NCBI GenBank assembly: GCA_030607715.1
Contig: JAUWJM010000107.1
Location: 1-5,730, forward strand
Length of the DNA: 5,730 nt
Origin: Candidatus Aerophobota bacterium
GTDB lineage: Bacteria; Aerophobota; Aerophobia; Aerophobales; B3-G15
Direction of reading: 5' to 3'
The translations under genes and the position numbers were made by a program. The number at the start of each line of letters is the position of its first letter. Position 1 is the stretch's first letter. The notes below the pieces were generated by a model. It was not told the origin of the DNA. It ran no database searches and worked only from the letters and a program-made list of their open reading frames with translations. This document shows positions 1-5,730 of the stretch, piece after piece.

Positions 1-594
1 ACATATACCTGATATTTTAGAAGAAACTAAAGGAAGATTTTGAATCCTGGCTGATTCTAAAGCAACTGAATCAAGCTTTTCTCCATTATTTTTCTTAAGA
101 AAGGAGATACAACATACTTCCCGTCCACATATCCCTACGCCCCCTAAAATCTGAGGTTCATCTCTTACACCAATTTGTTGCATTTGAATTCTTACTTTAA
201 AAATAGAGGCTAAATCCTTGACCAATTTTCTGAAATCCACTCTTTCTTTGGCTGTATAATAAAAAATAAGCCTCTTTTTTCCCAGAGGATATTTAGTGGT
301 AGTTAACTTCATAGATAAATTATGATGGGAGATTCTCTCCTGGGCAACTTTTAAAGCTTGTTCGGCAATGTTTTCTCTGGCATAGAATTCTTCTATATCC
401 TGGTCTGTAGCTTTTCGAATATAGATTCCCTTTTTTATCTGGAAATCTTTGCTGACCACAAATTTTATTTTACCCACCTCTAAATCTTCCTTAGACTCAA
501 ATATACACCACTGTCCTCTCTCAAGATCTGTTTGTCGGGTAAAAAGGTAAATTAGTTTTCCCTCAGGGTACACCTCTACTCCAACAAAGTTCAT
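1..594 (-). CDS. ricT: PSP1-domain protein, RicT/YaaT-like (3' end outside window)
   Basis: This gene starts at ATG 594-592 and stays open to the window edge, giving 198 residues; the C-terminal part is missing. Visible family hallmarks are the N-terminal PSP1 strands (residues 1-60), the helix region ending in HNLSMKL (about 91-97), the block VDFRKLVKDLASIF (119-132), QIGVRDEPQILGG (140-152), the cysteine cluster GICGREVCC (C156, C161, C162) and KISGIC with C198 at the edge. In Bacillus subtilis, RicT (YaaT) joins RicA and RicF in an iron-sulfur complex that adjusts RNase Y-dependent RNA maturation; the cysteines are cluster ligands. A similar role here is inference, because no ricA or ricF is in view. 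The start is supported by AAGGAGG six bases upstream. The gene follows glyS after 35 bases and is probably co-transcribed. The stretch between FL (165-166) and KISGIC is longer and less conserved than in the B. subtilis protein as I remember it. The family call is firm; the exact Ric function is less so. Confidence 0.9.
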   Translation of the reverse strand, partial: MNFVGVEVYPEGKLIYLFTRQTDLERGQWCIFESKEDLEVGKIKFVVSKDFQIKKGIYIRKATDQDIEEFYARENIAEQALKVAQERISHHNLSMKLTTTKYPLGKKRLIFYYTAKERVDFRKLVKDLASIFKVRIQMQQIGVRDEPQILGGVGICGREVCCISFLKKNNGEKLDSVALESARIQNLPLVSSKISGIC

Positions 595-600
595 TTTGTC

Positions 601-607
601 CCTCCTT
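601..607 (-). promoter_or_regulatory. Ribosome-binding site of the ricT-like gene
   Basis: The minus strand reads AAGGAGG followed by GACAAA and then ATG, so a near-perfect Shine-Dalgarno sequence sits six bases before the start at 594. It is the strongest ribosome-binding site in the window and fixes the start codon of the PSP1/RicT gene. It lies in the 35-base gap after the glyS stop, so this gene can be translated independently of glyS. Confidence 0.85.
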
Positions 608-608
608 A

Positions 609-638
609 ACACATTCACCCATCCACGTATTACTTCAC
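609..638. repeat. Degenerate 7-base periodic repeat at the glyS 3' end
   Basis: Read on the minus strand this stretch divides into heptads such as AAGTAAT, ACGTGGA, TGGGTGA and ATGTGTT, most with GT at the third and fourth positions. It begins inside the last codons of glyS and runs through its stop into the spacer before the next gene. A related heptad tract with the same adjoining block lies downstream of glyQ at 2844-2878. The periodicity is loose, so this could be an old decayed repeat or chance; the resemblance between the two sites is what argues for a real repeat. Confidence 0.4.
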
Positions 639-2732
639 CTGTAGTTGAGTGAAGTCAGCTATAGAATTGAAGGAATCCCCGATTTCTTTTAAAAGGGCAA
701 GACGGTTACACTTTAGTTTTTTATCCTCGCTCATTACTAAAATCTCTTCAAAGAAATTATGAATGGGGTTCTTTAAACAGGATAATTCCGCGTAAGCTTC
801 TTTATAGTTTTCTTTACTTAGAAGATCCTTTACTTTTCCCCTTATCTGTTGATACAAACTGTGAAGTTTCCTTTCCTCTTCTTTTAAGAGAAGATTTTCT
901 CTAACCTCTGAAGGAATGGATATTTCCTGTTTTTCTGCATACTTTAACATGTTAAGCAGTCGGACTATGGCTATAACCTCTTCCCGAAAGTTTTTCCTTG
1001 ATTCTATTTCTTTGAGACTTTTTCCTCTTTTTATCACCCTTGGTATATACTCTATCCCTATCTCTACTACAGCTTTAATCTGATCAGGGGAAAGTTTCTT
1101 TTCTTGAAGAAGATTTATTATCCTGATCTTAAAAAATTCTTTAAGTTTTCTTTGAGCTTTTTTGCGATGAGTTTCTTCTCCTCCATAAAGCTTTAAAGAT
1201 TCCTCAATTAAATCTTCAAGAGAAATATCCCAGCCTCTATTCAGGATAATCTTTACTATCCCTTGGGCTTCTCGGCGAAGACCCCAGGGATCCTCAGATC
1301 CGGAGGGAATGAAGTCAATCCAGAAGGCCCCAACCAATGTATCCATTTTGTCAATTATAGCTACCACTGCTCCTTCAAGAGTGTGCGGAAGGTTATCTCC
1401 GCTAAATCGAGGCAATTTGTGCTCAGCAATAGCCTCTGCTACCTGGGGATCTTCCCCTGAGAAAAGAGCATACTCTTTGCCCATCATTCCTTGAAGTTCG
1501 GGAAATTCTTTAACTACATTAGTAAGTAGATCTGCCTTGCACAGATAAGCTGCTCGTTGAATTCTTTCTGCAACATCATCTTTTAACCCTAAAGAAGAAG
1601 CTATTCTCTTGGCTAATTTTACCAATCTCTGAGTCTTTTTATAGTAGCTACCCAATTTTTCCTGAACTACCACTTCCTTTAGATAAGGCACCCTTTCCTT
1701 TAAAGGGATTTTTCTATCCTTATCGTAGAAAAATTTAGCATCAGTTAAACGGGCGTTAAGCACTCTACAGTTACCGTTTCTCACTCGATCCATATGTTGT
1801 TCATCCCCTTCCCTTACTCCTACAAAAAAGGGAAGAATGCCATTTTTGTCTATTACAGTAAAGTGTTTTTGGTAATCTCGTAAGCAGGCTTTCAAAACAG
1901 GGGAGGGCAGAGAAAGAAATCCTGAATCAAATTCTCCCTGGAATAGAGTAGGATATTCCACTAAATAAGTTAAGTCTTCTAGAAGTTGCTCATCCTCTAA
2001 GATTTTTGCCTGATAACCTTTTTCTTTAAGAAAATTTATTATCCCTGAGGCCTGCTTAAGAATGATGCTTTTTCTCTCAAGAGGATCAATTATTACTTTA
2101 GCCTTCCTTAAAAAAGAGGGATATTCCTCAGGGATGGAAATGTCTATATTTTTCGGATGAAGATAACGGTGACCATTGGTTTTTTTAGCAGATGTTATCC
2201 CGGCTATTTTAAAATTTATTACCTCCTGGCCAAATAAAGCTAAAAGGGACCTTATAGGTCGACCAAAGTAAAAATTTTCCTCTCCCCATCTCATCGATTT
2301 TGTAAAGTGCAGGGAATTGATGAGATCAAGAAAAAGGGAAGGGAGAACTTGAGAGGTTCTTTTTCCCTTAAGTTTTCTTTTTATATAGATGTATTCTCCC
2401 TTTTTTAGAGTTTGTACCCCTAGATCCTTCTTGGTGACTCCTTTTGCTTTGAGATAGCCTTTCCCGGCAGAGGTTAAATCCCCCTTTTCATTAAAAATTA
2501 CATTTTTGGGAGGACCCAGGTCCTTTTTAATTTGCTCTTTTTGCTCTTCAGCAACTTTCTCTACCCATAGGATTAATCGCCGAGAGGTTCCCCAGGTTGA
2601 AATTTTTCCATAATCAATTCGGTAGCTACAAAAAAGCTCTTTTGCCTTTTGTTGAATTTGAGACAGCGTTTCCTTTACCATTAAAGAAGGAAAATCCTCT
2701 ACTCCTATTTCCAGCAACACTGTTTTTGGCAT
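630..2732 (-). CDS. glyS: Glycyl-tRNA synthetase beta subunit
   Basis: GlyS is the large subunit of the cytoplasmic alpha2beta2 glycyl-tRNA synthetase. It binds and positions tRNA-Gly, while GlyQ carries the aminoacylation site. At 700 residues it matches the usual length of about 690. The N-terminus LLEIGVEDFP (6-15) corresponds to the family EIGTEELP block. LTDAKFFYDKD (329-339) and VVVQEKLGSYYKKT (354-367) are typical of the central region. The HD-like domain shows KADLLTNVVKEFPELQGMMG (399-418), followed by AIAEHKLPRFSGDNLP (434-449) and IDKMDTLVGAF (460-470). DPWGLRREAQGI (481-492) follows. A helical DALR-type anticodon-binding domain fills roughly 585-695. The start has only a modest AAAGG ribosome-binding site eight bases upstream. 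Its partner glyQ lies upstream on the same strand, separated by an unusually long 146-base gap with repeat-like sequence. The end is intact (TAA). Confidence 0.98.
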   Translation of the reverse strand: MPKTVLLEIGVEDFPSLMVKETLSQIQQKAKELFCSYRIDYGKISTWGTSRRLILWVEKVAEEQKEQIKKDLGPPKNVIFNEKGDLTSAGKGYLKAKGVTKKDLGVQTLKKGEYIYIKRKLKGKRTSQVLPSLFLDLINSLHFTKSMRWGEENFYFGRPIRSLLALFGQEVINFKIAGITSAKKTNGHRYLHPKNIDISIPEEYPSFLRKAKVIIDPLERKSIILKQASGIINFLKEKGYQAKILEDEQLLEDLTYLVEYPTLFQGEFDSGFLSLPSPVLKACLRDYQKHFTVIDKNGILPFFVGVREGDEQHMDRVRNGNCRVLNARLTDAKFFYDKDRKIPLKERVPYLKEVVVQEKLGSYYKKTQRLVKLAKRIASSLGLKDDVAERIQRAAYLCKADLLTNVVKEFPELQGMMGKEYALFSGEDPQVAEAIAEHKLPRFSGDNLPHTLEGAVVAIIDKMDTLVGAFWIDFIPSGSEDPWGLRREAQGIVKIILNRGWDISLEDLIEESLKLYGGEETHRKKAQRKLKEFFKIRIINLLQEKKLSPDQIKAVVEIGIEYIPRVIKRGKSLKEIESRKNFREEVIAIVRLLNMLKYAEKQEISIPSEVRENLLLKEEERKLHSLYQQIRGKVKDLLSKENYKEAYAELSCLKNPIHNFFEEILVMSEDKKLKCNRLALLKEIGDSFNSIADFTQLQVK

Positions 2733-2764
2733 TTTTTTAACCTTTGGTTTACCAGTCTATTTTA

Positions 2765-2790
2765 TTGGGGTCAGGTCTCCACATTTGACA
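2765..2790 (+). repeat. GGGGTCAGGTCTCC-type element, probable mobile-element remnant
   Basis: The plus strand reads TTGGGGTCAGGTCTCC followed by ACATTTGACA, inside the gap between glyQ and glyS. From memory, closely similar GGGGTCAGGTCT...TTGACA sequences are scattered through many uncultivated and deltaproteobacterial genomes, often as ends of elements with REP-associated or IS200-like Y1 tyrosine transposases. No transposase is present here, so this would be a solo end or non-autonomous copy. A perfect hairpin lies directly next to it (2802-2816). The motif is seen directly; the mobile-element interpretation is recollection plus inference and needs a search of the parent genome. Confidence 0.5.
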
Positions 2791-2801
2791 TAACTTATGA
2801 T

Positions 2802-2816
2802 GAGATAGTTTATCTC
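2802..2816. other. Small perfect hairpin in the glyQ-glyS gap
   Basis: GAGATA, loop GTT, then TATCTC forms a six-pair stem with a three-base loop, extendable by a wobble and one A-T pair on the plus-strand reading. It is AT-rich and is not followed by a T-run on either strand, so it does not look like an intrinsic terminator. It sits 11 bases from the GGGGTCAGGTCTCC-type element and could be the structured part of that element, or a site affecting the mRNA between glyQ and glyS. Confidence 0.45.
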
Positions 2817-2843
2817 GTTTACCCTTGGTCCTTTGTCTCTTCT

Positions 2844-2878
2844 ACACATTACCGCATTTACATATCACTTATTACATC
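2844..2878. repeat. Degenerate 7-base periodic repeat downstream of glyQ
   Basis: On the minus strand this reads as successive heptads ATGTAAT, AAGTGAT, ATGTAAA, TGCGGTA, ATGTGTA, directly abutting the glyQ stop codon. The same ACACATT unit (plus strand), preceded by a related TTTGTC(C/T)CT(C/T)CT block, occurs at 595-615 before the ricT-like gene. The two sites therefore bracket glyS in the same orientation. The repeat is degenerate and no function can be read from it. Confidence 0.45.
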
Positions 2879-3724
2879 TCATCTTTGCCAGTGGTTGAGG
2901 TAACCAAGGGCACATTCTTTAGCTAAATCCCTCACCCTTTTAATAAACCTTTCTCTCTCACTTACTCCTAAAGCTCCTCTTGCATCCAGCAGGTTAAAAG
3001 TATGAGAACACTTTAGAACATAATCATAAGCTGGTAGAAAGAGATCCTTTTTCAGAATCCTTTTAGCTTCCCTCTCGTAAATTTCAAAAAGTTGCCTCTG
3101 CAAAGATGGTCTCACTTCCTCAAAGTTGTATCTGGAAAATTCCACTTCACTTTCATACTGAATATCTCTGTATTTAACTTTGGAATTCCATCTTATATCA
3201 AAAACATTGTTTACCTCCTGGATACACATTCCAATTCTTTCCAGTCCATAGGTTAGTTCTACCGAAACAGGATTTAAATCTATCCCTCCTACCTGTTGAA
3301 AATAGGTAAACTGAGTTATTTCCATTCCATCCAGTCTTATCTCCCATCCCAGTCCCCAGGCGCCAAGAGTGGGAGATTCCCAGTCATCCTCAATAAATTT
3401 AATATCATGAAAAAGAGGATTTATTCCTATAGATTTGAGACTGCTTAAATAAATGTTTTGAATGTCAGCAGGAGGGGGTTTAATAATTACCTGATATTGG
3501 TAGTGAAGCCTAAGGCGATTGGGATTCTCTCCATATCTACCATCAGCAGGACGTCGAGATGGTTCCACATAGGCTACCCGCCAGGGCTCAGGACCAAGTA
3601 CTCTCAAAAAAGTTGCAGGATTAAAAGTTCCTGCTCCTTTTTCTACATCATATGGTTGCCAGAGAAGGCATCCCTCTTTTTTCCAAAATTGATGTAAACT
3701 AAGGATAGTTTCCTGAAAATCCAT
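2879..3724 (-). CDS. glyQ: Glycyl-tRNA synthetase alpha subunit
   Basis: GlyQ is the catalytic class II subunit of the heterotetrameric glycyl-tRNA synthetase: it activates glycine with ATP and, with GlyS, charges tRNA-Gly. The 281-residue product is slightly shorter than the E. coli protein (about 303), as in many bacteria, and conserved along its length. Landmarks are [20 protein letters not shown] (13-32), [14 protein letters not shown] (35-48), the motif-2-like [18 protein letters not shown] (53-70), [17 protein letters not shown] (112-128), [19 protein letters not shown] (132-150), ELTYGLERI (156-164), SRYNFEE (197-203) and [19 protein letters not shown] (233-251). The start is fixed by AAAGGAG six bases before ATG 3724-3722. 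A near-consensus promoter lies immediately upstream and leaves a leader of only about a dozen bases, so there is no T-box. It heads a likely glyQ-glyS-ricT transcript. No truncation or key-residue loss is seen. Confidence 0.98.
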   Translation of the reverse strand: MDFQETILSLHQFWKKEGCLLWQPYDVEKGAGTFNPATFLRVLGPEPWRVAYVEPSRRPADGRYGENPNRLRLHYQYQVIIKPPPADIQNIYLSSLKSIGINPLFHDIKFIEDDWESPTLGAWGLGWEIRLDGMEITQFTYFQQVGGIDLNPVSVELTYGLERIGMCIQEVNNVFDIRWNSKVKYRDIQYESEVEFSRYNFEEVRPSLQRQLFEIYEREAKRILKKDLFLPAYDYVLKCSHTFNLLDARGALGVSERERFIKRVRDLAKECALGYLNHWQR

Positions 3725-3730
3725 ACTCTG

Positions 3731-3736
3731 CTCCTT
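3731..3736 (-). promoter_or_regulatory. Ribosome-binding site of glyQ
   Basis: The minus strand reads AAGGAG, then CAGAGT, then ATG: a strong Shine-Dalgarno sequence at a good six-base spacing. It starts almost at the predicted 5' end of the mRNA, because the promoter -10 box ends only seven bases further upstream. Confidence 0.8.
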
Positions 3737-3743
3737 TGTTTAA

Positions 3744-3772
3744 ATTATAAGAGCGAGCCACTTAAAAGTCAA
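3744..3772 (-). promoter_or_regulatory. Near-consensus sigma70-type promoter of glyQ
   Basis: On the minus strand the -35 box is TTGACT (3772-3767, five of six matches to TTGACA) and the -10 box is a perfect TATAAT (3749-3744), with the ideal 17-base spacer. Initiation about seven bases downstream would place the mRNA start near 3737 and leave a leader of about 13 bases. This implies strong, probably constitutive expression of glyQ, with no room for leader-RNA control. No clear operator palindrome is visible around it. Confidence 0.85.
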
Positions 3773-3785
3773 TAGTCTTTGAATC

Positions 3786-3813
3786 TTGCCTTTTTTGAAT
3801 AATTTGATAAAAT
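3786..3813 (+). promoter_or_regulatory. Possible promoter of the DUF2062 gene
   Basis: TTGCCT (3786-3791, four of six matches) and TAAAAT (3808-3813, five of six) are separated by 16 bases and lie upstream of the start at 3831. The -35 box is 13 bases from the -35 box of the divergent glyQ promoter, so the two promoters are back to back. It would give a very short leader, starting around 3820, near the AAGG ribosome-binding site; this makes the assignment tentative. Confidence 0.4.
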
Positions 3814-3830
3814 GTTAATAAGGTAAAGTT

Positions 3831-4313
3831 ATGAAACCAGAAAAAAAATCTTACTGGAAACGGGTGAAAATATTATTTAAGAAAATACTTACCACTAACG
3901 ATTCTCCTCATAAGTTAGCTATGGGATTTGCCATAGGAGTTTTCTGGGGAATAATGCCAACTTTTGGAATTGCCATAATTTTTTCTCTTCCTACGGCGGT
4001 ACTCTTAAAGGCCAATAAAGTAACTACTATTCTGGGAACCTTTGTTTCTAATCCCTTTACTACACCGTTTTTTTATGCTTTTAGTTATAAAATGGGCAGC
4101 TTCATTTTAGACTTAAATCCTCTTCCCTTTTCCTGGGATATATTTAAAATAGAGAATATATTAAGCATAAGCAAGTCTTTACTGGTGGGGAGTGTTATTT
4201 CCGCTATTGTTACAGCTTTTATATCTTATGGAATAATTCTTGTAGTTATTCTTTCGGTAAAAAAGGGTAAAAGTTTGCGCTCCCGGTCTTCCAGTAAATC
4301 ACAGCAGAGGTAG
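3831..4313 (+). CDS. DUF2062 family small membrane protein
   Basis: This 160-residue protein belongs to the DUF2062 family of inner-membrane proteins of unknown biochemical function. Family marks are [20 protein letters not shown] (25-44) with FG following, and [18 protein letters not shown] (73-90), matching the family's SPH...GFAIGVF and NP-T-P-Y patterns. Hydrophobic segments are at roughly 30-59, 64-92 and 115-143. The N-terminus is basic ([11 protein letters not shown]), and the tail after 143 is basic and serine-rich ([13 protein letters not shown]), as expected for cytoplasmic ends. The start has a weak AAGG ribosome-binding site six bases upstream. It is the only plus-strand gene here, divergent from glyQ. 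Its last 15 bases overlap the 3' end of ruvB on the opposite strand, so its terminal residues are constrained by the RuvB coding sequence. Family assignment is confident; no function can be assigned. Confidence 0.9.
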   Translation: MKPEKKSYWKRVKILFKKILTTNDSPHKLAMGFAIGVFWGIMPTFGIAIIFSLPTAVLLKANKVTTILGTFVSNPFTTPFFYAFSYKMGSFILDLNPLPFSWDIFKIENILSISKSLLVGSVISAIVTAFISYGIILVVILSVKKGKSLRSRSSSKSQQR

Positions 4314-5348
4314 TTCTTTTTGTTGAGAAGAAGGAGGAAGCTTGCCCATATACTCGTAAAGCAGATGTGTGGCCGTTCTCCCTTTAAGAGTTCTGTTAAT
4401 AAAGCCAAGTCTAACAAGATAAGGCTCGTAAACTTCCTCTATAGTATCTGGTTCCTCATTAACAGCCATAGATAAGGTTTTCAATCCCACAGGTCCTCCT
4501 CCAAACTTATAGAGGATGGCCTGTAGTACGTTTCTGTCCATAGTATCAAGGCCTTTATGGTCCACTTCCAGCATAGATAGAGCCTCATTAGCAATCTCTT
4601 TAGTTATAATTCCCTCTCCCTTTACTTGAGCATAATCTCTTATTCGGCGAAGTAACCTGTTGGCAATTCGGGGAGTCCCTCGAGACCTTTCCCCTATTTC
4701 TTTAGCTGCTTTCCTATCAATTTCTATTTTCAGGAGCTTTGCTGAGCGAAGAACTATTCGGTAAAGTTCTTCTTCCTCATAAATATCCAGTCTGCTAACC
4801 ACTCCAACTCGGTTGCGCAGGGGAGAAGTAAGAAGTCCGGCTCGGGTAGTAGCGCCTACCAGAGTAAAGCGAGACAGAGGGAGTTTTACAGATCTGGTAC
4901 TGGCTCCTTTGCCTAAAATTATATCCACTTTAAAATCTTCCATAGCTGAGTAGAGAACTTCCTCCACTTGAGGATGCAAGCGATGGATCTCATCTATAAA
5001 TAAAGTATCCCCATTTCTAAGTTCTGCATTGGTGAGGATTTTGGCTAAATCACCGGGATGCTCAATAGCTGAGCCACTGGTAGAGTGAATTTTTCCTCCC
5101 ATTTCTCGGGCAATAATATGGGCTAAGGTAGTTTTTCCCAATCCTGGTGGTCCATAAAGAAGAGTATGATCCAGAGAATCTCCCCGTTGGCGAGCAGCTT
5201 GAATGAAAATACTTAAATTATTTTTAATTTTTTCCTGTCCAATGAACTCTTTGAGTTTCGTTGGACGCAGAGTAGCTTCAAATCCTCTATCTTCTCCCTG
5301 AAGAGAAGGTGTAGTGATTTTTTCCTTTAAATTTTCTTCTTTATACAT
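4299..5348 (-). CDS. ruvB: Holliday junction branch migration ATPase RuvB
   Basis: RuvB is the hexameric AAA+ motor that, with RuvA, drives branch migration of Holliday junctions during recombinational repair. The 349-residue product is full length. Domains in order: a variable N-terminus (1-25), [12 protein letters not shown] (27-38), Walker A GPPGLGKT (66-73), Walker B LFIDEIHR (116-123), [14 protein letters not shown] (135-148), sensor 1 GATTRAG (165-171), the arginine-finger region LRNRVG (177-182), sensor 2 [11 protein letters not shown] (225-235) and a C-terminal winged helix with [16 protein letters not shown] (305-320) and GRTAT (323-327). Catalytic residues are all present. The finger region is usually LRDRFG, so N and V are departures, although both arginines remain. 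The start ATG at 5348-5346 overlaps the ruvA stop by 8 bases and has only a weak GGGAAG upstream, suggesting translational coupling to ruvA. The 3' end overlaps the convergent DUF2062 gene by 15 bases. Confidence 0.98.
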   Translation of the reverse strand: MYKEENLKEKITTPSLQGEDRGFEATLRPTKLKEFIGQEKIKNNLSIFIQAARQRGDSLDHTLLYGPPGLGKTTLAHIIAREMGGKIHSTSGSAIEHPGDLAKILTNAELRNGDTLFIDEIHRLHPQVEEVLYSAMEDFKVDIILGKGASTRSVKLPLSRFTLVGATTRAGLLTSPLRNRVGVVSRLDIYEEEELYRIVLRSAKLLKIEIDRKAAKEIGERSRGTPRIANRLLRRIRDYAQVKGEGIITKEIANEALSMLEVDHKGLDTMDRNVLQAILYKFGGGPVGLKTLSMAVNEEPDTIEEVYEPYLVRLGFINRTLKGRTATHLLYEYMGKLPPSSQQKELPLL

Positions 5349-5730
5349 ATTTTAAAGCTTCCCTGACAAGGGTAGGTAAATCCTTTCTACCCTTAGATTT
5401 TAAAGCTTTTTTTATTGCTTCCCAGGCTTCTTTTGGCTTGTATCCCAGGGAAATCATGGCTGATAGAGCATCTTTTGTTAGCTGGTCCTCTCCTATTGCT
5501 TGAATGGATTCCTCCCCTATTTTTTCTCCCAATTCTAAAACCAGCCTTTGAGCTGTTTTCCTCCCGATGCCAGGAATATGAGTTAAGATAGTTAGATCCT
5601 TTTTTAGAATGGCTTTTTTTAATTCAAGAGGTGAGATTTTGGAAAGCATTCTTAAAGCCCGTTTTGGTCCAATTTTGGAAAGAGAGGTGAGCTGGAGAAA
5701 GAACTCCCTATCCTCTGAATTAAGGAATCC
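5341..5730 (-). CDS. ruvA: Holliday junction DNA-binding protein RuvA (5' end outside window)
   Basis: RuvA forms tetramers that hold the four-way junction and load RuvB. The reading frame is open from the window edge (starting [11 protein letters not shown]) to TAA at 5343-5341, giving 129 C-terminal residues of an expected total near 200. The missing part is the N-terminal OB-fold. Visible are the end of domain I/start of domain II ([14 protein letters not shown], 1-14), the first helix-hairpin-helix [13 protein letters not shown] (17-29), the second helix-hairpin-helix [17 protein letters not shown] (51-67), an acidic linker (68-86) and the RuvB-binding domain [23 protein letters not shown] (87-106). 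The ATG at 5649-5647 is internal (residue 28) and not the start. The stop overlaps the ruvB start by 8 bases, the usual ruvAB arrangement. Confidence 0.96.
   Translation of the reverse strand, partial: GFLNSEDREFFLQLTSLSKIGPKRALRMLSKISPLELKKAILKKDLTILTHIPGIGRKTAQRLVLELGEKIGEESIQAIGEDQLTKDALSAMISLGYKPKEAWEAIKKALKSKGRKDLPTLVREALKYV

Noticed and set aside
1..105. Frameshift in the ricT-like gene between FL and KISGIC
   Set aside because: The same frame recovers the conserved QNL and KISGIC features after the divergent segment, so an in-frame insertion or divergence is simpler.
1263..1494. Two short plus-strand open frames of 61-65 codons inside glyS
   Set aside because: They lie wholly opposite a strongly conserved part of glyS, have no convincing ribosome-binding site and resemble no family I know.
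2785..2813. TTGACA at 2785-2790 as a plus-strand promoter -35 box
   Set aside because: The matching -10 position reads GTTTAT, a poor match, and transcription would run antisense into glyQ. The hexamer is better explained as part of the repeat element.
2802..2816. Hairpin as an intrinsic terminator
   Set aside because: The stem is short and AT-rich, and no T-run follows on either strand.
3458..3697. A 79-codon plus-strand open frame inside glyQ
   Set aside because: It is antisense to the most conserved part of GlyQ, and the translation has no recognisable domain.
3725..3830. T-box riboswitch upstream of glyQ
   Set aside because: No conserved T-box sequence or specifier stem is visible, and the predicted leader is only about 13 bases.
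4226..4417. A 63-codon minus-strand open frame across the ruvB/DUF2062 junction
   Set aside because: It overlaps both genuine genes in other frames and has no family resemblance; it is a by-product of the convergent overlap.
5341..5649. ruvA starting at the ATG at 5649
   Set aside because: The frame continues upstream to the window edge with clear RuvA sequence, including the first helix-hairpin-helix, so this ATG is internal.

Overview
This window reads as ordinary core chromosome from an AT-rich bacterium. It carries two housekeeping blocks on the minus strand and one small membrane-protein gene on the plus strand. In minus-strand order the genes are ruvA (N-terminal part outside the window), ruvB, then glyQ, glyS and a ricT-like PSP1 gene (C-terminal part outside the window). 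The plus-strand gene encodes a DUF2062 protein and lies between ruvB and glyQ. The two-subunit (alpha2beta2) glycyl-tRNA synthetase, RuvAB and a cysteine-containing PSP1/RicT protein are widespread in bacteria. Together they fit a Firmicutes-like lineage or an uncultivated candidate phylum. The sequence does not fix the phylum, and no rRNA or tRNA is present to help.

Layout. Positions 1-594 (minus) encode the first 198 residues of a PSP1/RicT protein with a strong ribosome-binding site. Positions 630-2732 (minus) are glyS. Positions 2733-2878 form an unusually long gap between glyS and glyQ. This gap holds a GGGGTCAGGTCTCC-type element, a short perfect hairpin and a degenerate 7-base repeat. 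Positions 2879-3724 (minus) are glyQ, preceded by an almost perfect sigma70-type promoter that leaves only a very short leader. Positions 3831-4313 (plus) encode the DUF2062 membrane protein, divergent from glyQ and convergent with ruvB, whose 3' end it overlaps by 15 bases. Positions 4299-5348 (minus) are ruvB and 5341-5730 (minus) are ruvA, overlapping by 8 bases.

Function. RuvA and RuvB form the Holliday-junction branch-migration motor. GlyQ and GlyS together charge tRNA-Gly. The RicT-like protein probably acts in RNA processing, by analogy with the Bacillus Ric complex. The last three genes could be one transcript (glyQ-glyS-ricT) from the glyQ promoter.

I did not find a defence system, CRISPR array, biosynthetic cluster or other new multi-gene system. 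The most interesting signals are non-coding: the element inside the glyQ-glyS operon, and related degenerate heptad repeats on both sides of glyS. The leaderless-like glyQ promoter, which leaves no room for a T-box, and a few departures from usually well-conserved motifs (RuvB, RicT) are secondary points.
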